A program made the translations under genes and the position numbers. 64,000 bases of DNA from Sneathiellales bacterium (GTDB taxonomy: Bacteria; Pseudomonadota; Alphaproteobacteria; JANQFL01): positions 1-64,000 of the forward strand of contig JANQFL010000068.1 in the NCBI GenBank assembly GCA_028277845.1. Reading direction: 5' to 3'. Below are positions 1-7,857 of the stretch, piece by piece. Every line of letters begins with the position of its first letter. The stretch's first letter is position 1. The notes beneath the pieces were generated by a model that saw only the letters and a program-made list of their open reading frames with translations, was not told the origin of the DNA and searched no databases.

Positions 1-1
1 T

Positions 2-88
2 GCCGTCTCGGCCATACCGCCAGGTATGGCCGTCACCGCCAGCCTTGGCCTTGGCGCCAATACGCTCCGTCAGAATGATTCCGTCTAA
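2..88 (+). CDS. C-terminal end of an unidentified protein (partial)
   Basis: An open frame runs in from the left edge and stops at TAA 86-88, giving 28 residues that end in LRQNDSV. Third-position GC is fairly high, as in neighbouring genes, which is the only support for coding. The GMAVTAS stretch loosely recalls the C-terminal strand of HlyD-type adaptor proteins, but this is too short to name. A 9-bp inverted repeat (10-18 with 23-31) lies inside it and has no T-run. It could equally be non-coding. Confidence 0.3.
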   Translation, partial: AVSAIPPGMAVTASLGLGANTLRQNDSV

Positions 89-266
89 GGATGAAACGCT
101 CTAGAATGCTTATACCAACTAACAACGATGACGCCGGGTTCGTCTGGAATGATCGAGAGGAATTCGCTCCCATCTACCATTCGGTGAAAGACTAGCGTAA
201 AGTTCGCAAGTAATGGCTCAATGAAGCCTTCGCCGAGCGAGTGCGGGCGAAACGTCGGAGGAGTAA

Positions 267-2051
267 GTGAGTACCCGTCGCGCCACACACTTTCTGACCA
301 CGCTTTTCGTGGTGCTGGTTGGCACCGGCATCGCCGGCGCCTTGTATCTCGGCAACCATCTTGAACGGCAGGCCTATACCTACTGGCAGCGCAGTGCCCT
401 GCTGGATTCCAACCGGCTAACGGAGATCGTCACGCTGGGAATGGACCGGGCGCGCGGTTTCCTGCGGTCGGTATCCGTCATTTTTCGCGACAACACGCAG
501 GCCGGCGTAAACCTGATGGACGACGATGCCTTTGCCAACGCCGTGTCACGCGCCTTGAACTGGGATGAGCCGCCCATTTTCAGCACGGTCGTGTACGCCC
601 AGCGGGTTCATCGCGATGAAAGGCCTGCCTGGGAGCGGCGTCTGAAAGGCTCCTTTCTTCAAGTTGGAAACGCGTCCCAGCAGGCACCCGACCAATTTGA
701 AAGCTTCCCCGTTCTGTTGCGCACGAACCCGGATCCCTTGCTGACCCACCGCACCGACATGTCGAGCCACCCCGAGATCGGTGAGGCCGTCGCCGCGGCC
801 TATGTCAGCCGGGACCGTGTGTCCGTAAGCCGGACGTTCCAGACGGCCAGCGGTTCCAACCACCTGGCCATGGCATTTGCCACATCCAACCGGGCCAAGG
901 CCGGTGTTGTCGTCGCGTTGCTGGACGTGAACGAATTTCTGGAAAAGATCCTGGTGCTGAACGCACCGTCCGGTTTCAGTGTGCGGTTGGCCCGCCGGGA
1001 AAGCGGGACCGGCGAAGAAATCGAGATCGAACCCATGATCGGGCCGTTGTCGTTGCCGGACACGGAAACCGATACGTTCGAATACCGCGTCGCCTACGGT
1101 CTGGCCAATTGGCGGATCAACTGGGACGTCAATTCGGGTTACAGCGGCGGCCCGCACCTGGCCTTCGCGCGAGCCGTCAAATACGGCGGAAGCATGTTGG
1201 CCGTATTGGTCGGGACCATCATCGTGCTGCTTGGTCATCAGAACATCCGCGTCAACAGAATGGTCAGGCAACGCACGACCGAGTTGGCCCATGCACGAGA
1301 TGCCGCAGAGACGGCGAACCGGGCCAAATCGGCCTTCCTGGCAACCATGAGCCACGAACTCCGTACGCCCCTCAACGTCATTATCGGGTTTGCCGAGATT
1401 ATCAGCGACCGCATTCGGTCGGCCAACAATGTGCACCAATGCCTTGAGTACACCGAGGACATTCGGCAAAGCGGAACCCACCTGCTGACCATGATCAACG
1501 ACATCCTTGATCTGTCGAAAGCGGAAGCAGGCAAACTCGAGCTTCATGAAGACCGCGTGAAAGTCGGCCCGGTCGTGAACACCAGCGTCCGCCTCATGAT
1601 CGAACAAGCCGGCCGCGCCGATTTGAAACTCCGCAACGATGTCGAACCGGGATTGCCCGACCTGTATGCCGACGAAAGGAAGATCCAGCAGATCCTTCTC
1701 AATCTGTTGTCCAACGCCATCAAATTCACGCCGGCCAACGGTGAAATATCGGTTACGGCGCAATTGCGCGACGGCGGCGAAATGAGCATTTCCGTCACCG
1801 ACACAGGCATCGGCATGTCCAAGGATTCGCTGCCCGAGGCCATGGCCCATTTCGGCCAGATCGATAGCTCGTTGCAGCGCGATCATTTCGGCACGGGCTT
1901 GGGTCTTCCGTTGGTCAAGACCATGATCGAGTTGCATAATGGACGCATGGAAATCGACAGCGAGCCCAAACACGGGACCAAAGTCAGCATCGTGTTCCCG
2001 GCCGAGCGTGTCGTGTCCGCGCCTGTAAACCTGAAAGCCGCGGGTTCGTAA
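267..2051 (+). CDS. Membrane sensor histidine kinase with periplasmic CHASE-type domain
   Basis: 594 residues. TM1 is at about residues 9-28, followed by a long extracytoplasmic region (about 30-300) of CHASE character, and TM2 (about 308-328). The kinase core follows: the H-box has SHELRTPLN with the predicted phospho-His at residue 363, then the N-box NLLSNAIKFTP, the G1 box DTGIGM and the G2 box GTGLGLPL. It should autophosphorylate and pass phosphate to a response regulator, but none is adjacent, so it is an orphan here. The start is GTG at 267, supported by GGAGG at 257-261, five bases upstream. The ligand cannot be read from sequence. Confidence 0.9.
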   Translation: MSTRRATHFLTTLFVVLVGTGIAGALYLGNHLERQAYTYWQRSALLDSNRLTEIVTLGMDRARGFLRSVSVIFRDNTQAGVNLMDDDAFANAVSRALNWDEPPIFSTVVYAQRVHRDERPAWERRLKGSFLQVGNASQQAPDQFESFPVLLRTNPDPLLTHRTDMSSHPEIGEAVAAAYVSRDRVSVSRTFQTASGSNHLAMAFATSNRAKAGVVVALLDVNEFLEKILVLNAPSGFSVRLARRESGTGEEIEIEPMIGPLSLPDTETDTFEYRVAYGLANWRINWDVNSGYSGGPHLAFARAVKYGGSMLAVLVGTIIVLLGHQNIRVNRMVRQRTTELAHARDAAETANRAKSAFLATMSHELRTPLNVIIGFAEIISDRIRSANNVHQCLEYTEDIRQSGTHLLTMINDILDLSKAEAGKLELHEDRVKVGPVVNTSVRLMIEQAGRADLKLRNDVEPGLPDLYADERKIQQILLNLLSNAIKFTPANGEISVTAQLRDGGEMSISVTDTGIGMSKDSLPEAMAHFGQIDSSLQRDHFGTGLGLPLVKTMIELHNGRMEIDSEPKHGTKVSIVFPAERVVSAPVNLKAAGS

Positions 2052-2088
2052 CCGTATTTGGCACTTCCGCCACCGTGGAATTGGAGCG

Positions 2089-2415
2089 ATGGCGCTTATG
2101 ACCAGTCACAATGCGAAATATTCGATCGGCCAGATCGTTGATCATCAATTGTTCGGATATCGCGGGGTGGTGTTCGACGTGGATCCTTGTTTCTCGGCGT
2201 CCGATGAGTGGTATGAAACCATGGCGCGGTCCCGCCCGCCGAAAGACGCACCGTGGTATCACGTCCTCGTCGACAACGCCTCGCACACGACCTACGTCGC
2301 CGAACGCAACCTGGGACCAAGTGCGGTCCTCGATCCGGTCCGTCATCCCCTCGTCGACGAACTTCTGGGCGCCTATGCAAACGGCAACTATGCCCGGCCT
2401 TCGTCACCCAACTGA
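2089..2415 (+). CDS. hspQ: HspQ / YccV-like hemimethylated-DNA-binding family protein
   Basis: 108 residues matching the HspQ (YccV) family over nearly the whole length. The N-terminal KYSIGQIVDHQLFGYRGVV strand is followed by a variable loop and the conserved PWYHVLVDN and TTYVAERNL blocks. In enterobacteria HspQ is a small heat-shock protein that binds hemimethylated oriC DNA and acts as a Lon specificity factor; whether either role applies here is not visible. An in-frame ATG at 2098 is an alternative start. GGAG at 2083-2086 lies only 2 bases from ATG 2089 but 11 from ATG 2098, so the start is unsettled. Confidence 0.85.
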   Translation: MALMTSHNAKYSIGQIVDHQLFGYRGVVFDVDPCFSASDEWYETMARSRPPKDAPWYHVLVDNASHTTYVAERNLGPSAVLDPVRHPLVDELLGAYANGNYARPSSPN

Positions 2416-2430
2416 ATACGGCGGCTTGGC

Positions 2431-2853
2431 GTGAAACCCACACTCACCCACATCGCGCTGCATGTCGCGGATTTGGAGCCGGTCATCGAATTTTACCGCA
2501 GTTACTGCGGCTTGGAGGTCGTCAAGGCGCGCGGGGCCGGCGATCACCGGGTCGTGTGGATGGCGGAACCCGCGAAAAAGGACGAATTCATCCTCGTGCT
2601 CATTCCCGGTGGTCCGGGACGCCAGCAAGTCGAACACGATTACAGTCATTTGGGGTTTGCGCTCGGTTCGCACGACGACGTCGATAAAATTGCCGCCCGC
2701 GCCGAACGAGATGGGCGCTTGGCATGGCCTCCCAAGAACGAACCCTATCCCGTTGGATATTATTGCGGAATCCGCGATCCCGACGGTGGCGTTGTCGAGT
2801 TCTCCTACGGCCAGCCGCTCGGCCCCGGAGCAACAAATTCATCGATTGAATAA
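2431..2853 (+). CDS. VOC (glyoxalase/bleomycin-resistance) superfamily protein
   Basis: 140 residues with the two beta-alpha-beta-beta-beta modules of the vicinal oxygen chelate fold. THIALHV opens module one, HLGFAL opens module two, and PDGGVVEFSY is the final strand. Histidines in the first strands and the glutamate of VVEF are the likely metal ligands, as in glyoxalase I-like enzymes. It begins at GTG 2431, 15 bases after hspQ, so it is probably co-transcribed with it. The substrate cannot be assigned; lactoylglutathione lyase is one possibility among many. Confidence 0.8.
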   Translation: MKPTLTHIALHVADLEPVIEFYRSYCGLEVVKARGAGDHRVVWMAEPAKKDEFILVLIPGGPGRQQVEHDYSHLGFALGSHDDVDKIAARAERDGRLAWPPKNEPYPVGYYCGIRDPDGGVVEFSYGQPLGPGATNSSIE

Positions 2854-2882
2854 ATCCAAGCCGCTTCCGGAAAGGATTTGGT

Positions 2883-2934
2883 AACCGGCGGACGCTACAG
2901 TGCGGGCTACCGGTTGAGCCGGCAAAAACGCCGG
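2883..2934 (+). terminator. Weak stem-loops after the VOC gene
   Basis: AACCGG (2883-2888) can pair with CCGGTT (2910-2915), and CCGGC (2919-2923) with GCCGG (2930-2934), the latter followed by GTTTCC. There is no real T-run, so this may only weaken or pace transcription between the VOC gene and the small membrane protein gene. Confidence 0.3.
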
Positions 2935-2965
2935 GTTTCCTAGCGTTTACAGGGAATTACAGAAC

Positions 2966-3142
2966 ATGAGTCAATCGCAACAGGCTACTGCTGAACCGAC
3001 GCTCAACAAAGCGGCGGGCACACTCGTTAAGATATTTTTCGGCGCCGTCGTCTTTATCGGTGCCGCGTATCTCGGGTACTGGGGGTATGAAACCTACCGG
3101 AACATCGAGGAACGCGGGGTTGCGGAAGCACTTCTCCGCTAA
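2966..3142 (+). CDS. Small single-span membrane protein (58 aa)
   Basis: ATG 2966 to TAA 3142 encodes 58 residues. A polar N-terminus (MSQSQQATAEPTLNKAAG) is followed by one clear transmembrane helix at about residues 19-41 (LVKIFFGAVVFIGAAYLGYWGY) and a charged C-terminal tail (TYRNIEERGVAEALLR). Codon usage is GC-rich at third positions like its neighbours, and the hydrophobic block is bounded as in real small membrane proteins. AGGGAA lies about ten bases upstream. No family is recognised. It sits between the VOC gene and the convergent RND permease gene. Confidence 0.6.
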   Translation: MSQSQQATAEPTLNKAAGTLVKIFFGAVVFIGAAYLGYWGYETYRNIEERGVAEALLR

Positions 3143-3166
3143 CCCCACCTCAAGGCTTTCCCGGCA

Positions 3167-6100
3167 TCACGTAAACTGCTTGCCGTCATCCCTTAGCCAG
3201 ACGTAAATGGCGGGGATGACGAGCACAGTCAGCGCCGTCGAAGACGCCAATCCGAACAGCAGCGAGATCGCCAATCCCTGGAATATGGGATCCGCCAGGA
3301 TCACCGCCGCACCCAACATGGCCGCGACGGCGGTCAGGAATATAGGCTTGAAGCGCACGGCGCCGGCTTCCAGCAAAGCATCGCGCAATGCCACGCCCGA
3401 TGTTTGCCGTTCTCGGATGAAATCGATCAGCAGGATCGAATTGCGCACGATAATGCCCGCCAGCGCGATAAAACCGATCATGGACGTCGCCGTGAATGCC
3501 GCATTCAGCAGCCAGTGCCCCAGCATGATGCCGATCAGGGTCAACGGCACCGGCACAAGGACCAGCAACGGCACCTTGAAACCGCCGAACTGCCCCACGA
3601 CCAGCAGATAGATCCCGACCATGGCGACGATGAAGGCGCCCCCCATATCGCGGAACGTGACATAGGTGATTTCCCATTCACCGTCCCACAGCAGGGTGGT
3701 GGCGGATTCGTCTTCCGGCTGACCGTAGAAGCGGAATTCCGGCGCGCCGGCGGCGCCCCAGTCCTGAGACGCGATCGCGTCCTGGACCGCAAGCATGCCG
3801 TAGATCGGCGCTTCGTACTGGCCGGCCAGTTCGCCCATGACCATTTCGGCATAGCGGCCATCGCGCCGGTAGATAGGGTACGAGGTGCGTTCCTTGCGCA
3901 CGGTGACCAGATCGCCCAATTCGACAACATGATCGGTCCGTGTGGACACCGGCGTCGACAGCAATCGCTCGCCGAGCATCAAATCGCTCTTGGGCAGCCG
4001 GATGGCGATCTCGATCGGATTGACGCCGCCGCCGCGATGGGAATAGCCCACGCTCCTGCCGCCCAACAGCGCCGCCAGGGTGTCGTAGAGTTCCACCTCC
4101 TCGACCCGGTGAAACTCGAGGCTTTCCTGGTCGACGGCGATGCGGATCCGCTCGGACGGATCGCCCAACGTGTCGTCCACGTCGACGACGAAATCCACCG
4201 CCTCGAAAGCCTGGCGCAATTTGACGGCCGAATCGCGCCTTGTCCGCGCGTCGGGGCCGTAGACTTCCGCCAACAACGTGGCGATGACCGGCGGTCCCGG
4301 CGGCACTTCGACCACCTTGATGGTTGCCCCGTCAGGCAGCTCCAATCCTGTCAACCGATCCCGTAAGTCGAGCGCGATCTGGTGGCTTGCCCGATCCCGC
4401 TCGTGCTTGGGCAGCAGATTGATCTGGAGTTGTCCCTGTTCGGGGCGGGACCGCAAATAGGTGTGACGCACCAGTCCGTTGAAGTTGAACGGTGCCGCCG
4501 TGCCAGCATAGAGCTGAATGTGGGTCAGTTCCGGCAAGTCGGCGAGCCGCCCCGCAACCTCGAACAAAGTACGTTCCGTCGCTTCGAGGCTGGCGCCTTC
4601 GGGCAGGTCCAGAACGATCTGCATTTCCGACTTATCGTCGAACGGCAAAAGCTTGACCACCACGTCGTTGGTGTAGAACAGGACCAGGGACCCCATGGTC
4701 AGGGCCGTGACGGCCAGCAGAAACAGCTTCGACCGGGCCCGGCCCTTGAGCAGCCAACGGGCGATCAGCAGATAAATGCGTCCCAGGATACCGCCGTCGT
4801 GATGGCTGTAATCCTCGGCCTTGGCGGCCGCTTGCTTCACCTTGCGGCTGCGCAGTTTGATCATCAGCCAGGGCGTGACGATCAGCGCCATGGCCAGAGA
4901 GAACATCATGGCCGCACTGGCGTTCACCGGGATCGGGCTCATATAGGGGCCCATCAGTCCGGATACGAACAGCATGGGCAACAGGGCGACAACCACGGTC
5001 AAGGTGGCGATGATGGTCGGGTTGCCCACTTCGGCCACGGCCTCGATGGTCGCCTGGATCTGATCCCGGCCATCGTTCATACGCCAGTGGCGCACGATGT
5101 TCTCGACCACCACGATGGCGTCGTCGACCAGAATGCCGATGGAAAAGATCAGCGCGAACATGCTGACCCGGTTGATGGTGTAGCCCATCAGCCATGCGGC
5201 GAAGAATGTCAGAAGGATGGTGGTCGGAATGACGAACAGCACCACCACGCCTTCCCGCCAGCCCAGGAAGACGGTCAGCAACACGACGATGGATACGGCC
5301 GCCAGGATGAGATGGAACAGCAGTTCGTCCGCTTTCTCGCTGGCGGTTTCGCCGTAGTTGCGGGCCACCGTGACGTCAACGCCGGCGGGAATGAGCCGGT
5401 CACGGACGCGTTCCAACCGGGCCAGAACCTCGTCGGCGATGACCACGGCGTTGGCGCCTTGGCGCTTGCCGATGGCAAAGCTGACGGCCGGGCGCGAATC
5501 GAAGGCATCGCCGCCGTCCGGCACCAGATGCCAGACCCGGTGTTCGTCGGGCCGGCCGCCGACCACGATGGTGGCCACGTCGCGCAAATAGACCGGCCGC
5601 CCGTCCAACGTGGTGATCAGCAGCTTGCCGACATCGGCCGTTCCCTGGAGGGTTTGGCCCGAAACGACCGGTAAGATCCGGTTGCGGTCGCGCAATGCGC
5701 CGATCAGGAAGGCCCGGTTGGCGCCCTCGACCTTCTCCACCAGCTGGTTGAGGGTGACACCGTAAAGGGCCAGACGTTCCGGATCGGGTTCGATGCGGAT
5801 CTGGGTCGGCCGGCCACCGACGATATAGGTCAGACCGACGTCCTCTTCCTTGACGAGTTCGTGCTGCAGTTCCTCGGCCAGATCGTAGAGCGATGCGTCG
5901 GTCCACCGGCCCGTATTGCCTTTCTCCGGCGACAGCGTCAAAACGAGAATGGCGACATCGTTGATGCCGCGGCCGATGATCAACGGTTCGGGAATGCCGA
6001 TGGGAATGCGGCTCATGTTGGCGCGCACTTCGGTATGCACGCGCAGAATGGCCGTATCCTCGCTATGACCGACATCGAAACGGGCGGTGACCAGGACCTT

Positions 6101-6376
6101 GTCGTCCTCGGTCATGGAGTAGACGTGATCGACACCGTCGATGCCCTTGATGATGTCTTCCAGGGGCTCGGTGACCAGCTCCGCCGCATCCTGGGCCTTG
6201 AGGCCGTTGGCCTGCACCAGAATGTCGACCATCGGGACGCTGATTTGCGGTTCCTCTTCCCGGGGAAGTGCGACCAGCGCCAAGGCCCCGACAATGAGGG
6301 ATGCCAACAGCAACAAGGGTGTCAGCGGTGATTTTATGAACGCACGGGTAACCGCGCCTGAAATGCCGAGCTTCAT
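3167..6376 (-). CDS. RND efflux transporter permease (AcrB/HAE1-like)
   Basis: 1069 residues, the usual length for inner-membrane RND pumps. TM1 follows the N-terminal FIKSPLTPLL segment. Two large periplasmic loops and the paired acidic residues of TM4 (LVDDAIVVVENI, about residues 415-425), which carry the proton relay, are present. The start is ATG at 6376; its ATGA overlaps the stop of the adaptor gene by 4 bases, implying translational coupling. An upstream in-frame extension to 6559 merely overlaps the adaptor gene and is not credible. No outer-membrane channel gene is nearby. The substrate is not predictable from sequence; see the operator in front of the operon. Confidence 0.92.
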   Translation of the reverse strand: MKLGISGAVTRAFIKSPLTPLLLLASLIVGALALVALPREEEPQISVPMVDILVQANGLKAQDAAELVTEPLEDIIKGIDGVDHVYSMTEDDKVLVTARFDVGHSEDTAILRVHTEVRANMSRIPIGIPEPLIIGRGINDVAILVLTLSPEKGNTGRWTDASLYDLAEELQHELVKEEDVGLTYIVGGRPTQIRIEPDPERLALYGVTLNQLVEKVEGANRAFLIGALRDRNRILPVVSGQTLQGTADVGKLLITTLDGRPVYLRDVATIVVGGRPDEHRVWHLVPDGGDAFDSRPAVSFAIGKRQGANAVVIADEVLARLERVRDRLIPAGVDVTVARNYGETASEKADELLFHLILAAVSIVVLLTVFLGWREGVVVLFVIPTTILLTFFAAWLMGYTINRVSMFALIFSIGILVDDAIVVVENIVRHWRMNDGRDQIQATIEAVAEVGNPTIIATLTVVVALLPMLFVSGLMGPYMSPIPVNASAAMMFSLAMALIVTPWLMIKLRSRKVKQAAAKAEDYSHHDGGILGRIYLLIARWLLKGRARSKLFLLAVTALTMGSLVLFYTNDVVVKLLPFDDKSEMQIVLDLPEGASLEATERTLFEVAGRLADLPELTHIQLYAGTAAPFNFNGLVRHTYLRSRPEQGQLQINLLPKHERDRASHQIALDLRDRLTGLELPDGATIKVVEVPPGPPVIATLLAEVYGPDARTRRDSAVKLRQAFEAVDFVVDVDDTLGDPSERIRIAVDQESLEFHRVEEVELYDTLAALLGGRSVGYSHRGGGVNPIEIAIRLPKSDLMLGERLLSTPVSTRTDHVVELGDLVTVRKERTSYPIYRRDGRYAEMVMGELAGQYEAPIYGMLAVQDAIASQDWGAAGAPEFRFYGQPEDESATTLLWDGEWEITYVTFRDMGGAFIVAMVGIYLLVVGQFGGFKVPLLVLVPVPLTLIGIMLGHWLLNAAFTATSMIGFIALAGIIVRNSILLIDFIRERQTSGVALRDALLEAGAVRFKPIFLTAVAAMLGAAVILADPIFQGLAISLLFGLASSTALTVLVIPAIYVWLRDDGKQFT

Positions 6377-7341
6377 GGCGTCACCACTTCGTCGCCATCG
6401 GTCAATCCGGACAGAATCTCTACGCCGCCCGGGAGGATTTGGCCGGTCTGCACGACGACCTCGGCGCCGGATTTCAGACGCACATAAGTCAGGCCAAAGC
6501 GATTGATCAAATAGTCCGCCGGCAGGGCATAGGTTTCGCGCACGCCCGTACTGATCCACACCCGGGCCCGTTCGCCGACGAAATAGTCACCCAACGCCGG
6601 AACCGCGACATCGGCGATGACCCGGCCGCCGGTGATTTCCGGATAGACCTGGCGCACGGTGCCCTCGCTCTGTTTCGCCGCCCCGTCCGCCAGCCCGCGG
6701 CGGCCGATGGCGATCGTGTTGCCGACCTGCATGTGACGGGCGTGACGTTCCGGTACCGAAAGGCGCAGGATGTAGGTATCTGCCGCGATTTCGGCGACGA
6801 CTTCGCCGGGATTAACGACACTGCCGGCAGTGGTCAGGACATTGAGGACTCGGCCGCCGGACGGTGCCAGGATTTCGCCCTCCTTCAATTGCTGGACGAT
6901 GACGGCACGCTCGGCTTTCAAGGCCGCGATTTCGGCTACCACGACATCAAGATTGGTGTTGGCCTCATCCAACGTCGCCTGGCTGACGGTGCCTTTCTTG
7001 CGCAGCTTCTGAACCCGGTCCAGTTGCGTTCCGGCCAGTTTACGCCGGGCCGAAGTGGCTTTGATGCGGGCGTCGAGAGCCACGAGTTGGAGTTTCAGCT
7101 TGTCATCCCAAACCCGGCCGATGACCTGTCCCGCCTTGACGGCACTGCCTTCATCGACATCGAGCGTCCGCAATGTACCGCCGATACGGCTGCGCGCTCG
7201 GGTCTGATCGATGCTTGTGACCACGGCAAACACGGCCTTCCGGTCCTCGACCATGGTCTTTCTGATGATCTGATCCGCATACGCCGGCACGGCGCAGGCG
7301 GTCAACAAGGCTAAAACAGGTACTGCTCTCCGCAACATCAC
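6373..7341 (-). CDS. RND efflux periplasmic adaptor subunit (HlyD family)
   Basis: 322 residues. The N-terminus carries a hydrophobic signal with a lipobox-like LLTAC (Cys16), so it is probably an inner-membrane-anchored lipoprotein; cleavage after AYA by signal peptidase I is the alternative. Lipoyl half-motifs (SRIGGTLRTLDVDEGSAVKAG and LAPSGGRVL) flank an alpha-helical hairpin (about residues 80-150), followed by a beta-barrel domain. It bridges the permease to an outer-membrane channel. It is first in the two-gene operon and is transcribed from the divergent promoter region at 7380-7440. Confidence 0.9.
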   Translation of the reverse strand: MMLRRAVPVLALLTACAVPAYADQIIRKTMVEDRKAVFAVVTSIDQTRARSRIGGTLRTLDVDEGSAVKAGQVIGRVWDDKLKLQLVALDARIKATSARRKLAGTQLDRVQKLRKKGTVSQATLDEANTNLDVVVAEIAALKAERAVIVQQLKEGEILAPSGGRVLNVLTTAGSVVNPGEVVAEIAADTYILRLSVPERHARHMQVGNTIAIGRRGLADGAAKQSEGTVRQVYPEITGGRVIADVAVPALGDYFVGERARVWISTGVRETYALPADYLINRFGLTYVRLKSGAEVVVQTGQILPGGVEILSGLTDGDEVVTP

Positions 7342-7384
7342 TGGCCCCTTTCCAAAGTTTGGGGAAAAAAATTCGTCTCCGGTC

Positions 7385-7432
7385 TTGACCTATATATTAG
7401 CTATTTCTAAATTAGCAATATCTGATATTCAA
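7385..7432. promoter_or_regulatory. Divergent promoters overlapping an AT-rich palindrome (candidate ArsR/BigR-type operator)
   Basis: On the + strand TTGACC (7385-7390) and TAAATT (7408-7413) form a 17-bp-spaced promoter toward the DUF2892 gene. On the - strand TTGAAT, 17 bases, then TAGAAA would drive the efflux operon. Between them lies the imperfect palindrome GCTATTTCTAAATTAGC (7400-7416), with the nested core TTAG-N6-CTAA (7397-7410). A repressor bound here would block both directions. DUF2892 membrane proteins are frequent partners of BigR/SqrR/YgaV ArsR-family persulfide sensors, which bind AT-rich palindromes. No such regulator gene is in the window, so the assignment is inference. 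Confidence 0.5.
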
Positions 7433-7487
7433 TTCGTTAGGGGGTAACGGAGAAATCGACCGAAACCCCTTGGGAAAGCGAGGATTT

Positions 7488-7691
7488 ATGTCCGTAGACC
7501 GTGCCGTGATGGCCTTCGCAGGCATCATGATTTTACTGAGTCTGGCCCTCAGTCAGCTCCATCACCCCTACTGGCTGTATTTCACCGCCTTTGTCGGCGT
7601 GAACATGTTCCAGGCGGCGTTCACCGGTTTCTGCCCGGTGGCCATGCTGTTCAAGAAACTCGGCATTCGTACGGGCGTCGCTTTCCAATAG
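7488..7691 (+). CDS. DUF2892 / YgaP-like transmembrane-domain protein (67 aa)
   Basis: 67 residues, almost wholly a two-helix hairpin: [21 protein letters not shown], then [29 protein letters not shown]. The ending [13 protein letters not shown] is the signature of the DUF2892/YgaP membrane domain, which elsewhere is fused to or encoded next to rhodaneses and sulfide-handling genes. The conserved Cys in GFCP is present. Start ATG 7488 is preceded by GAGGA (7480-7484). It is divergent from the RND operon and shares its promoter region, which suggests joint control. Its biochemical role is not established. Confidence 0.8.
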   Translation: MSVDRAVMAFAGIMILLSLALSQLHHPYWLYFTAFVGVNMFQAAFTGFCPVAMLFKKLGIRTGVAFQ

Positions 7692-7701
7692 CTTCCCTCC
7701 T

Positions 7702-7784
7702 CCCAAAGTGAAAGCTTTGGGACTGGGCTGTGCCACACATAATGCTCTCCGCATTGTCTCCCCTGTGGCACAGCCCATTTTTTT
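7702..7784 (+). terminator. Tandem stem-loops ending in a T-run
   Basis: Hairpin one pairs CCCAAAG (7702-7708) with CTTTGGG (7715-7721). Hairpin two pairs GGGCTGTGCCAC (7725-7736) with GTGGCACAGCCC (7765-7776), a perfect 12-bp stem whose loop holds a further AATGC/GCATT stem (7741-7745, 7751-7755), and is followed by ATTTTTTT (7777-7784). It is a strong intrinsic terminator for the DUF2892 gene. Because the next start is only about 70 bases on, an attenuator role in the antiporter leader is possible. Confidence 0.85.
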
Positions 7785-7857
7785 GGGCGGAACGAATTGG
7801 AGTGACAAGGCATATCTCCCCTGGATGGAACCGGTCGGAACCGGTACTCTCCCCGCC

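Noticed and set aside
10-31. 9-bp inverted repeat near the left edge as a terminator
   Set aside because: No T-run follows and it may lie inside a coding end.
85-288. 67-codon frame on the - strand over the first kinase start
   Set aside because: It covers the kinase ribosome-binding site and start, shows no family features, and has no supporting context.
546-1973. Long open frame (475 codons) antisense to the first sensor kinase gene
   Set aside because: It mirrors a gene with full histidine kinase motifs. Such long antisense frames are expected from the GC-rich codon pattern, and its protein shows no family.
4382-5674. 430-codon open frame antisense to the RND permease
   Set aside because: His/Gln/Asp-rich composition typical of a reverse-complement reading; the sense strand has an intact RND protein.
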